From NCBI RefSeq assembly GCF_024198255.1, contig NZ_JAJVKW010000008.1:62001-126000 (forward strand): a DNA stretch of 64,000 nt. Reading direction: 5' to 3'. Below are positions 20,900 to 28,989 of the stretch, piece by piece. Each line of letters starts with the position of its first letter. The first letter of the stretch is position 1. A program made the position numbers and the translations under genes. This DNA comes from Myxococcus guangdongensis. GTDB taxonomy: Bacteria; Myxococcota; Myxococcia; Myxococcales; Myxococcaceae. The notes under the pieces were generated by a model, which had not been told where the DNA came from, ran no database searches, and worked only from the letters and a program-made list of their open reading frames with translations.

Positions 20900-20929
20900 G
20901 CCGTCCCTCTTGGCTTCTGCGGGGACGGC
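20900..20929 (+). terminator. GC-rich hairpin after trmB
   Basis: GCCGTCCC (20900-20907) pairs with GGGACGGC (20922-20929) around a 14-base loop, 23 bp after the trmB stop and before the next gene. No T-run follows, so this is at best a weak terminator. Confidence 0.35.
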
Positions 20930-20987
20930 GGGTGAGAATCAGGGCCATTCTGGCAGCGCGGGATGATTGCACTGGGGGCGCAACCGC

Positions 20988-22031
20988 ATGGCGGACGGCG
21001 AGAGGAAGAAGACGCAGGAGGTCGCGCGTCGGGCGGGGACAGGCGGGGAGCTCAGTGGGCGGACGGTGCTCATCGTCGACGACGACCCGGCGCATGTGGC
21101 GCACGTGCGCGAGGGGCTGGCGCCGCGGGGCTACGTGTTCAAGGAGGCGCACGACGGGACCCAGGCCCTGTCGGCCATCCGCGAGTCGCGGCCGGACCTC
21201 ATCCTGATGGACGTGGAGATGCCGGGGCTGGGCGGCGTGGAGGTGTGCCGCATCATCAAGGCGAACGCGGGGGAGGACGGGTTCGGCTTCATCCCGGTGA
21301 TTCTGATGACGGCGCGCCAGGCGGCCGGGAAGGTGGAGGGGCTGGAGCTGGGCGCGGACGACTACCTGGTCAAGCCCTTCGACATGCTGGAGCTGTCGGC
21401 GCGGGTGAAGTCGATGCTGCGGCTCAAGGTGCTCCAGGACGCGCTGGTGGAGAAGAACCGGGAGCTGGACCGCGCCAACAAGGAGCTGGCCAGCAAGCGC
21501 GAGGAGCTGCTCGCCCTGTCGCGCACGGACGGGCTGACGGGGCTGTACAACCGGCGCTGCTTCGAGGAGCGGCTGAGCGAGGAGTTCGCGCGCTCCAAGC
21601 GCTACCAGTCCCCCCTGTCGCTGGTGATGCTGGACATCGACCACTTCAAGCGCATCAACGACACCTTCGGCCACGTCTTCGGAGACCAGGTGCTCAAGGC
21701 GGTGGCCCAGACGACGCGCGCGCGGCTGCGCGAGGTGGACATGCTGGCGCGCTACGGCGGCGAGGAGTTCATCGCGCTGCTCCCGGAGACGGCGCCCCAG
21801 GACGCGCTCAAGGTGTGCGAGCGCGTGCGAGAGGCCATCGCGGCCCTGGGCGTGGAGCATGTGGGTCCGGACGGAAAGCCGCAGCAGGTGCGGCTGACGG
21901 CGTCGCTGGGCGTGGCGACGGTGCCCTCCCCGGCTTTGGAGACGGCGGAGGCGCTCTTGCGCGCGGCGGACGCGGGGCTCTACGCGGCCAAGGGAGCGGG
22001 GCGCAACCGTGTCCAGCAACACGTTCCGTGA
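20988..22031 (+). CDS. Response regulator with GGDEF domain (diguanylate cyclase)
   Basis: 347 residues from ATG 20988 (an in-frame TTG lies 21 bp upstream). Receiver domain with DDD at 31-33, phospho-acceptor D75 and K in LVKPFD; a coiled linker (about 150-185); GGDEF domain with an active-type GGEEF at 257-261 and an inhibitory-site RxxD (R248-D251) five residues upstream. It should therefore make c-di-GMP under receiver control and be feedback-inhibited. No cognate kinase is adjacent. It is the closest c-di-GMP source to the pil genes in this window. Confidence 0.9.
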   Translation: MADGERKKTQEVARRAGTGGELSGRTVLIVDDDPAHVAHVREGLAPRGYVFKEAHDGTQALSAIRESRPDLILMDVEMPGLGGVEVCRIIKANAGEDGFGFIPVILMTARQAAGKVEGLELGADDYLVKPFDMLELSARVKSMLRLKVLQDALVEKNRELDRANKELASKREELLALSRTDGLTGLYNRRCFEERLSEEFARSKRYQSPLSLVMLDIDHFKRINDTFGHVFGDQVLKAVAQTTRARLREVDMLARYGGEEFIALLPETAPQDALKVCERVREAIAALGVEHVGPDGKPQQVRLTASLGVATVPSPALETAEALLRAADAGLYAAKGAGRNRVQQHVP

Positions 22032-22086
22032 CACGGCCTCACCAGAGGCTTTCCCCCGGCGCTGGTTTGACCTAAACCCCACTCCC

Positions 22087-22503
22087 ATGCGCCTGACCGC
22101 GACGACGCCCTGGTTGCTGGCCCTGCTCCTGGTGGGCATGGGCGGCTGCAACCAGCCCCGCTTCGGCACACCCCAGGACGCCTATACCTCCTTCCACCGG
22201 CTGGTGAAGCGCGGTGAGCTGCGTCAGGCCTGGGGCGCGTTGTCCCAGCCGACGCAGGCGGCCCTCCAGAAGCGGGCGCAGGCGGTGAGCGATGCCTCCG
22301 GTGGCGCGGTGAAGGCCGAGCCCTTGGGCCTGTTCTTCGCGAATGTCCCCCCTCCTCCGGATGTTACGGAGGTCTCCCTGGTCCGGGAGGCGGGCGACGA
22401 GGCGACCGTGCTCGTGCGCTCGTCAGGCAGCACCCATGAGGTCCGGATGGTCCGGGAGCCGTCTGGGTGGAAAGTGGACCTCTCAGCCTCCCTCCAGCCG
22501 TGA
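22087..22503 (+). CDS. Small predicted lipoprotein, unknown function
   Basis: 138 residues. N-terminal signal LLALLLVGMGGC, a plausible but imperfect lipobox (MGGC). The rest resembles DUF4878/NTF2-like small lipoproteins: an opening helix (TPQDAYTSFHRLVKRGELRQAW), then strands ending in MVREPSGWKVDL. No catalytic motif seen. 55 bp after the GGDEF gene on the same strand. Confidence 0.6.
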   Translation: MRLTATTPWLLALLLVGMGGCNQPRFGTPQDAYTSFHRLVKRGELRQAWGALSQPTQAALQKRAQAVSDASGGAVKAEPLGLFFANVPPPPDVTEVSLVREAGDEATVLVRSSGSTHEVRMVREPSGWKVDLSASLQP

Positions 22504-22546
22504 AGCCGGGCATGCCCGGGCTCCTCGCATCAGGTAACGTACGACT

Positions 22547-23752
22547 GTGAACGATCGGAAGACACGGCGGGCCATCCCCGCGGTCGAAGTCATCCGGCGG
22601 CCGGCCTCGACGCCCGGCAGCGCTGGGCAGAGTCCGTCCCCCTCGGACTCCCCAGCGCCCGCGCCCACGCCGCGCCCCACGCCCCGGCCCACCACGGCGG
22701 GTCCGGCGGCGGCTCCCGTCGCGCCCCGGCCCACGGGCGTGGCGCCCACGCCCCGTCCCGCCACTCCGGCGGCGGCGGCCGCCCCCACGAGCCCCGCGGC
22801 GCCAGCACCCTCGCCCGCGCCGCGTCCCTCGGTACCGGTGGCCTCCAGCGCCCCCCGCCCCGCGGGCGTGACGCCGGGCGCCCGGCCGATGGCGCCGCGC
22901 TCGCCTGGAGGGCCCGGTGGCCCCGGTGGACGTCCCGGCGGTTTCGGGGGTCGTCCCGGGGGCTTCCGCTCCTCGGCGCCCCGGCCTCCGCCCACGCCCG
23001 AGCAGATCCTCGCGCTCGCGCAGCGCGAGCACGTGCCGGCGCGCATCGCCAAGGGTGAGCTGGAAGGCAAGATGAAGTGCCGCATCTGGCGCAAGCTGCA
23101 CGCCGAGGAGGCCAAGCGCTTCGACCAGGTCTACGAGCTGATGGGCCAGACGCCGGAGCTGTCGCTGGGGGACGCGTTCGGCGTGCTCCAGAGCGGCATG
23201 ACGGTGGCCGAGTTCATGGCGCGCAAGGAGCGCACCCAGCGCAAGGCGGCCATCAAGCAGGCGCGCGGCGAGGTGGACAACGCCGTCGTCGCGGAGCTGC
23301 TGTCGGGGCTCATCGCCGGCAAGGCGGAGGTCTCCGTGGTGCTGGCGGAGCGGTCGCTGCTGGACACGCTGGTCGCCGAGGAGCCCATCGCCTTCACGCT
23401 GGAGCGCACCGGGCGGCTGGAGAAGCTGCAGGTGGTGCTCCTGGCGCGGCGCGGGGAGTGGGAGCGGCTGCTCCCCGGACTCGAGCGCGACGCGAAGCTC
23501 ACCCAGAAGCCCGCCACGGTGGCCCGTCAGCCGGACAAGCGGCCGTACTCGGACCCGCGCGCGTTCCTGGACCACCTGGGCGAGCAGGTGAAGCTGGTGC
23601 TGCGCAACGGCATCACGCTGCAGCTGCCGCTGATGCACGTGGGCCGCTTCGACCTGCTGTTGGGCGAGACGGGCCACGAGGTGTTCGTCCCGCTCCACGC
23701 GCTGTTGCGCTTCGAGCCGGTCGCAGCGAGCGCTCCCGCCACCGAGGCCTGA
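22547..23752 (+). CDS. Pro/Ala-rich protein with Hfq/Sm-like C-terminal domain
   Basis: 401 residues from a GTG. Residues 15-145 are low-complexity Pro/Ala/Gly with many repeated PTPRP-like units, probably disordered. Residues 150-260 are helical and charged (KGELEGKMKCRIWRKLHAEE, FMARKERTQRKAAIKQAR). Residues about 336-392 resemble the Sm fold of Hfq in order and spacing: DPRAFLDHLG, then NGITLQ, then FDLLL, then a strand with LHALLRF, compared with DPFLNAL, NGIKLQ, FDQFVILL and YKHAIST of Hfq. A fainter copy may lie at 270-310 (SLLDTLVAEEPIAFTLE). Inferred RNA-binding; not an orthologue I can name. Confidence 0.6.
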   Translation: MNDRKTRRAIPAVEVIRRPASTPGSAGQSPSPSDSPAPAPTPRPTPRPTTAGPAAAPVAPRPTGVAPTPRPATPAAAAAPTSPAAPAPSPAPRPSVPVASSAPRPAGVTPGARPMAPRSPGGPGGPGGRPGGFGGRPGGFRSSAPRPPPTPEQILALAQREHVPARIAKGELEGKMKCRIWRKLHAEEAKRFDQVYELMGQTPELSLGDAFGVLQSGMTVAEFMARKERTQRKAAIKQARGEVDNAVVAELLSGLIAGKAEVSVVLAERSLLDTLVAEEPIAFTLERTGRLEKLQVVLLARRGEWERLLPGLERDAKLTQKPATVARQPDKRPYSDPRAFLDHLGEQVKLVLRNGITLQLPLMHVGRFDLLLGETGHEVFVPLHALLRFEPVAASAPATEA

Positions 23753-23823
23753 AGCCAAGGCCGCGGAATTTCGCGGGGGCGCCGCCCCTTCCTCCATCTT
23801 TTGCCGAGCGAGGCACTCACGCC

Positions 23824-24243
23824 ATGCGCCCCTTCATCTCCCGCATCATCAAGCCCTGGCTCGCGCTGGCCGCGACGGCCGCCATGGTGGGCGCCACCCA
23901 GCAGGGCTGCACCAAGGACACCCCGCCCGCCGCCGCGGCCCCCGCGCCCACCGTCCCGGAGAAGCGGGAGAACGGCGTGCGCGTGGTGGAGCTGACGGTG
24001 ACGGAGAAGGGCTACGAGCCCAGCCCCGTGCAGCTCAAGAAGGACGAGCCGGTGAAGCTGGTGGTGACGCGCAAGACGGACCAGACGTGCGCGACGGAAG
24101 TCGTGATGGACGACTACGGCATCAACACCGCGCTGCCGCTGGGCCAGCCGGTGGACATCACCTTCACGCCCAAGACGTCCGGCAAGCTCGTGTACGGCTG
24201 CGCCATGGGGAAGATGATTTCCGGCGTTTTCCTGGTGGAGTGA
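23824..24243 (+). CDS. Cupredoxin-like periplasmic protein
   Basis: 139 residues. An N-terminal hydrophobic signal ends near GATQQGC (weak lipobox). The remaining about 95 residues are an all-beta Cupredoxin_1/EfeO-type domain: VRVVELTVTEKGYEPSPV, KDEPVKLVVTRK, TCATEVVM, and a C-terminal LVYGCAMGKMISGVF. The Cys and Met near the end are candidate metal ligands; the usual C-terminal histidine is missing. Role unknown; possibly copper handling in the periplasm. Confidence 0.7.
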   Translation: MRPFISRIIKPWLALAATAAMVGATQQGCTKDTPPAAAAPAPTVPEKRENGVRVVELTVTEKGYEPSPVQLKKDEPVKLVVTRKTDQTCATEVVMDDYGINTALPLGQPVDITFTPKTSGKLVYGCAMGKMISGVFLVE

Positions 24244-24284
24244 AGACGTAGGCCGAAATCTGGGCACCGCGCCGGGGAGGAGTA

Positions 24285-27248
24285 GTGTGCCGGCCCTGCA
24301 TGGGCGGCGCGGCGGAGCTCTTCACGCGGCATGTCTTCCTCGACCTCGAAACCACGGGGTTGGATCCACGTGCCGACGAAATCATCGAGCTGGGGTGTCT
24401 GTTCTTCGAGGACGGGCGCGAGGTGGACCGCTTCGCGCGGCTGTACTCGGCGTCCAAGCCCCTGCCCCTCACGATTCGTCGGCTCACGGGCCTGACGGAC
24501 GCGGACCTGGAGGGCCGGCCGCGCTTCGGCGTGGACCTGGAGGACCTCAAGGCGCGGCTGACGGGCTGGACGGTGGTGGCCCACAACGCCTCCTTCGAGA
24601 AGGGCTTCCTGCCGGACCTGCTGGGCTCCATCCGCGCGCCGGTGCTCGATTCGTGCGAGCTGATGCACTACCTGCACCCGGAGCTGCCCAGCCACTCGCT
24701 GGAGTCGCTCCTGCGCTGGGCGGGGCTGGGCATCCGGCAGCCACACCGCGCGGTGTCCGACTGCGAGGCGGTGTACGCGGTGCTCGTGCAGACGATGGAG
24801 CGCTGCATCAGCGACGGGCGTGGCGAGGACCTCGCGGACCTCGTGGCCACGCTGGACCCTCGGGCGGCGCGCCGGCTCGGCCCCGCTGACAGCCTGGAGG
24901 GGGGCGCGTTCGATTACGACGAGTGGCCACTCCTGGAGCTCCTGTCGCGTCTGAACGAGGCCTGCCGGGCGAGGCCCGCGCCGCTCGCGCTCGAGACACA
25001 AGGCGGCTTCCTGCGCGGACGTCCGGAGCGCCGTCGCGCGGTGGGCGTCCCCGCGGTCGCGGAGCCCGAGGCCGAGACGCCGGTGTTGGCGGTGCGGGCC
25101 GACGAGGTGTCCGCGGTGCTGGGCGCGGGCGGGGCGCTGGAGCAGCGTGAGGAGGGCTTCCGCAGCCGGCCCGCGCAGCTCGACATGGCGCAGGCGGTGG
25201 CGCGCGCGCTGTCGGATGGGGAGCAGGTGGCGGTGGAGGCGGGCACGGGCACGGGCAAGTCGCTCGCGTACCTGACGCCCGCGGCCCTCTTCGCCGCGCG
25301 CAACGGGCGGAAAGTCGGCGTGGCGCCGCACACCAAGACGCTGCAGGACCAGCTGCTGGAGAAGGACCTGCCGCGCCTGCACCGCGCGCTGGGGGGCACG
25401 TTCGGCTACGCGCTGCTCAAGGGCCAGTCGAACTACCTGTGCCGCCGCCGCGCGCTGGAGGCCACGCGCGTGGAGCCGGGCATGGGGCACAACGCCCGCG
25501 CGCCCCGGGCGTACCTGCGCGCGTACCTGCGCCGCAGCGTCGAGGGAGACCTGGACCGGCTGAGCCACTGGTTCCGCGAGCGCTTCCCCGTGCTCATGGG
25601 GTTGATGCCGGCGGTGCGCTCCGAGGCGGCGACGACGCTGGGCGACAAGTGCCCGCATCACCACCGCTGCTTCTACCACTCGGCGGTGGCCCAGGCGCGC
25701 GAGGCGGACGTGCTGGTCATCAACCAGTCGCTCGCCTTCGCGTGGCCCGCGCGCTACCCGAAGCTCGAGCACCTGATTCTCGACGAGGCGCACGAGGTGG
25801 AGGACGTGGCCACCACGGCGCTCACCGTGGAGCTGTCGGACCTGGCCTTCCACCGGCTCACCGAGCGGCTGCACGGGCGCGACGGACGACACGGCCTGTT
25901 CGCCGAGCTGCGGCGCGCGCTGTCGGCCTCCCGTCGTGAGGAGTCACGCGCGCTGATGGGCCAGGTGGAGGACTCGCTGCGCCGGTTGATGGACGAGGCG
26001 CGGGATTTGGGCGCGCGGGTGACGGAGCTGTGTGAGCCCTCGGCGACGGCGGCCGGAGAGGACCCGGACGAGGGCGCCTATGCCCCGGAGCTGCGCGTGA
26101 CGGAGGCCGTGCGCGCGCTGCCCGCGTGGACGCCGGTGCGCGAGGGGCTGGAGCTGGTGCGTGGCGCGCTGCAGGCGCTGCACACACTGCTCGCGGTGCG
26201 GGTGCTGGAGGCCCTGCCGGAGCTGGCGGTGAGGATGCCGGCGCTGGAGCGCGAGCTGTCTGGCGCGACGACGGAGCTGGGAGAGCTGTCGACGCTGGCC
26301 ACGGAGCTGTCGGGCGAGGCGGCGGCGGGGCGGTGCTACTCGGCCACGGCCGAGCCCCGACGTCAGCGCTGGAGCGTGGGCGCGCAGCCGGTGGACGTGT
26401 CCTTCCACGTGTCGCGCGACTTCGCCGCGAACAAGCGCGCGCTGGTGCTCACCTCCGCCACGCTGGGCCCGAGCAACGGGAGCGGCACGCCCTTCGTGTT
26501 GAAGCGCCTGGGGCTGGATGGCCGAGGCGACAAGCCCGCGCCCCGGCTGTTGCGCGCGCCCTCCCCCTTCCAGCTGCACGAGCAGGCGCTCGTCGTGCTC
26601 GTCACGGACGCGCCGCGCGCGCACGAGGAGCCCTTCGTCGACTGGGCGGCGACGCGCATCTCCGGCCTCGCGCAGACGATGGGCGGACGGCTGTTGGGGC
26701 TGTTCGCCTCCACGCGGCGCATGGAGCGCGTGGGCGCGGAGGCTCGCAATCGGCTGGAGCCGCTGGGCATCGAGGTGCTGCGGCAGTCCCGTGGACACGG
26801 CCGCTCCCTGGCGGCGCGGCAGGAGCGCGACACGGGCACGGTGCTGTTGGGCACGAAGAGCTTCTGGCAGGGCGTGGACATCCCCGGACGGGGCGTGGGC
26901 TGTGTCTTCATCGACAAGCTCCCGCTGGAGCCCGCGCTGCGTCCGCTGGTCGCCGCGCGCGAGGAGCCGCTGGCCCGCGCGGGGGGCGAGTACCAGGGCT
27001 TCCTCCAGTACCGGCTGCCGCGCGCGCTGCTCCTGCTGCGGCAGGGCGTGGGGCGCCTCATCCGGTCCACCACGGACCGGGGCGTCGTCATCATCGCGGA
27101 CCCGGGACACCCCAGCTACCGCGCGTACCTGATGAACGCCCTGGAGGGCTACCGCGTGGAGGCGCTGCCGTGGGCGCAGGCGCGCCTGCGCATCCACGGC
27201 GTGCTCAAGCAGACGGGGCTGCTCGTGGACTCAGCCGCGCCGCGCTGA
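24285..27248 (+). CDS. DnaQ-type exonuclease fused to DinG-family helicase
   Basis: 987 residues. GTG 24285 is chosen because GGGGAGG ends four bases before it; the ATG at 24300 has no ribosome site at the right distance. Residues 12-170 form a DEDDh 3'-5' exonuclease (FLDLETTGLD, VVAHNASFEKGF, HRAVSDCEAV). The rest is an XPD/DinG superfamily 2 helicase: Walker A AGTGTGKSLA (about 320), LILDEAHEVED, and motif VI QGVGRLIRS. Cysteines C386, C456 and C462 mark the Fe-S domain, but the usual fourth is absent. The domain order is like the Bacillus DinG-type exonuclease-helicase. Probably resolves unusual nucleic acid structures during repair. Confidence 0.88.
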   Translation: MCRPCMGGAAELFTRHVFLDLETTGLDPRADEIIELGCLFFEDGREVDRFARLYSASKPLPLTIRRLTGLTDADLEGRPRFGVDLEDLKARLTGWTVVAHNASFEKGFLPDLLGSIRAPVLDSCELMHYLHPELPSHSLESLLRWAGLGIRQPHRAVSDCEAVYAVLVQTMERCISDGRGEDLADLVATLDPRAARRLGPADSLEGGAFDYDEWPLLELLSRLNEACRARPAPLALETQGGFLRGRPERRRAVGVPAVAEPEAETPVLAVRADEVSAVLGAGGALEQREEGFRSRPAQLDMAQAVARALSDGEQVAVEAGTGTGKSLAYLTPAALFAARNGRKVGVAPHTKTLQDQLLEKDLPRLHRALGGTFGYALLKGQSNYLCRRRALEATRVEPGMGHNARAPRAYLRAYLRRSVEGDLDRLSHWFRERFPVLMGLMPAVRSEAATTLGDKCPHHHRCFYHSAVAQAREADVLVINQSLAFAWPARYPKLEHLILDEAHEVEDVATTALTVELSDLAFHRLTERLHGRDGRHGLFAELRRALSASRREESRALMGQVEDSLRRLMDEARDLGARVTELCEPSATAAGEDPDEGAYAPELRVTEAVRALPAWTPVREGLELVRGALQALHTLLAVRVLEALPELAVRMPALERELSGATTELGELSTLATELSGEAAAGRCYSATAEPRRQRWSVGAQPVDVSFHVSRDFAANKRALVLTSATLGPSNGSGTPFVLKRLGLDGRGDKPAPRLLRAPSPFQLHEQALVVLVTDAPRAHEEPFVDWAATRISGLAQTMGGRLLGLFASTRRMERVGAEARNRLEPLGIEVLRQSRGHGRSLAARQERDTGTVLLGTKSFWQGVDIPGRGVGCVFIDKLPLEPALRPLVAAREEPLARAGGEYQGFLQYRLPRALLLLRQGVGRLIRSTTDRGVVIIADPGHPSYRAYLMNALEGYRVEALPWAQARLRIHGVLKQTGLLVDSAAPR

Positions 27249-27252
27249 GCAG

Positions 27253-27414
27253 GGCTCACGAGCCCAGGCGAGCGCGGAAGCGAGACCTCAACGCACGCGG
27301 CTCACCGAGCGACTCGCTCGACGCAACACCGCGCAACGCTCACGCGTCCAGGCGCGCGCGGAAGCGGGACTCCAGCGCGCGCAGCTCGCCGAGCGACTCG
27401 CCCGACGCCCCACC
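27253..27414 (-). repeat. Imperfect tandem duplication of a gene 3' end (86-bp period)
   Basis: The 76 or so bases from 27253 and those from 27339 align with about four in five bases identical. The second copy is the real 3' end of the HAMP-protein gene including its TGA; the first lies beyond the stop. Read on the minus strand it still encodes ASSESLGEPRALRSRFRARL and a TGA, against ASGESLGELRALESRFRARL in the gene. Confidence 0.8.
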
Positions 27415-28080
27415 CCGCTCCGCCTCCTCCAGCGCCTTCGCCAGCACCCGCGCATCCTCTTCGCTCTGCTCGCGCAGCCGCTGCATCATCGTCCGCGTCG
27501 CGTCGAACAAATCCTTCAGCTCGTCGCCATCGCGCAGACCGTACGACGGAGGACGCAGCTTGCCTTCGGCCACCTCCCCCACCATGCGCCGGATGCGCAG
27601 CAGCGGCCCCGCCACCCGATGCGTCACGACGATGGTGCCCAGCGCCACCACGGCGATGAAGGCCAGGAGGAACGCGCCCAGCACCCACCACGTCGCGCGC
27701 TGCCGCCACTCGAGCTCCGCGCGCTGCGCGACGATGGCCGCGCGCTCCTGCTCGTAGGCCGCGTCGATGGTCTGCGCCTTCTCGCGGAAGGCGGCCTCGA
27801 ACGCCGGGTCATCCATGCGCGCGAGCAGCTCGTTGGAGAGCGTGGCGCTGGACAGCTCCCGGCTCACCTCGGCGGCCTTCGAGCGCGCCTCCACCGCCGT
27901 CGCCGTCTCCTGCATCAGCGCCCGCGCCGAGCGCACCAGGAACACGCCCAGCAGCGCCGACAGCACCAGCGTCACGCCCACGATGTACGCGGTCAGCTTG
28001 AGCTGGAAGCTCGTATCCAGCAGGAAGTTGCGCCAGCGCCGCTTGGGGGCCGCCTGCTGCGCCGTGCTGCTCGTCGTCAT
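27340..28080 (-). CDS. Membrane protein with HAMP domain, no output domain
   Basis: 246 residues. First membrane helix about 29-50, a helical periplasmic segment (about 52-128), second helix about 129-152 (VLGAFLLAFIAVVALGTIVV), then a HAMP domain opening with HRVAGPLLRIRRMVGEVAEG and a short coiled coil. There is no kinase, cyclase or chemotaxis domain. The ATG overlaps the upstream HEAT gene stop by 4 bp, so the two are coupled. It could be a stand-alone transmembrane signal adaptor or a truncated sensor. Confidence 0.72.
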   Translation of the reverse strand: MTTSSTAQQAAPKRRWRNFLLDTSFQLKLTAYIVGVTLVLSALLGVFLVRSARALMQETATAVEARSKAAEVSRELSSATLSNELLARMDDPAFEAAFREKAQTIDAAYEQERAAIVAQRAELEWRQRATWWVLGAFLLAFIAVVALGTIVVTHRVAGPLLRIRRMVGEVAEGKLRPPSYGLRDGDELKDLFDATRTMMQRLREQSEEDARVLAKALEEAERGGASGESLGELRALESRFRARLDA

Positions 28081-28826
28081 GTGTCGTTGCTCCACTCGAA
28101 GGTTTCGGCGGCGTCCTCCACGGCGCGGGGGACCAACGCCTTGAGGAGGTCCGCGGGCTGCGCGCCCCCGGCCTTCACGTCCACCTGTCCCAGCAGGGAC
28201 AGGTCCGGGTAGGTCATGCAGACGATGGCCACCCGCAGGCCCCCGCCCTCCATGGGGTGGACCTCCGGGGTGATGCGAAAACCACGCACGCCCAGCTTCT
28301 TCAGCACGCCCTTGGCCTGCGCCTTGGTCTCCTTGGCCGGCGCCAGCACCGCGCCCCGGCGCACCAACCGCGAGCGCAGCCGCGCCTCCGTGGCCTTCAC
28401 CAGCTCCGGCGGCAGCGAGCGCGTCAGGTCCTTCATGCCCTCCATGGCGATGTACAGACGGGCCGGACGCGCCTGGTACTCCTTCAGCGCGCTCACCGCC
28501 TCGCGCACCGCCGCCTGCACCGCCGCGTCCGCCTCGTCCTTGTGGGCCTCCAGACAGGGCAGCGCGGAGGACTCCAAGAGCTTCGCCAGCGACTTGGCGA
28601 CGGCGGCGCGAACCAGCTCGCTCGTGTCCTTGAGGCCGGGGCACAGCACGGCCACGGCCTCCGGGTCCTCGGTGGCGCCCAGCACCAGCGCCGCCTGGGA
28701 GCGGGAGCGGGGGTCCTTGCCCTGCTGGAGCTGGCGCCCCAGGAACGCAAGACGGGTATCCCCCTGGGCGAGGGTCGCGCCGGGCGCGAGGAGCAACAGG
28801 AGCAGGACGAGGGCGGGCAGCCGCAT
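28077..28826 (-). CDS. Exported HEAT-repeat protein
   Basis: 249 residues. A cleavable signal peptide (MRLPALVLLLLLLAPGATLA) followed by HEAT-like helical pairs (SRSQAALVLGATEDPEAV, SELVRAAVAKSLAKLLESSA, AVQAAVREAVSALKEYQA), then an alpha/beta C-terminal domain. ATG 28826 is favoured because the signal peptide starts there. Its stop overlaps the HAMP gene start. Function unknown; the coupled pair suggests a periplasmic partner for the HAMP protein. Confidence 0.68.
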   Translation of the reverse strand: MRLPALVLLLLLLAPGATLAQGDTRLAFLGRQLQQGKDPRSRSQAALVLGATEDPEAVAVLCPGLKDTSELVRAAVAKSLAKLLESSALPCLEAHKDEADAAVQAAVREAVSALKEYQARPARLYIAMEGMKDLTRSLPPELVKATEARLRSRLVRRGAVLAPAKETKAQAKGVLKKLGVRGFRITPEVHPMEGGGLRVAIVCMTYPDLSLLGQVDVKAGGAQPADLLKALVPRAVEDAAETFEWSNDT

Positions 28827-28989
28827 GGCGGGGGAGGGCGACTCGCAGTGTAGCGCCGTGTGCCCGGTGACGAACAGTTGCCTGGAGGGCAGGCCGTTCA
28901 CACCCACCTCCCCTCCCCGCGTAGGCGTCGTGGATCCGACCTGGGGCCATCCTGGGGTAACGTGCGCCCGGTCCAGGAGGGCATGCCCG

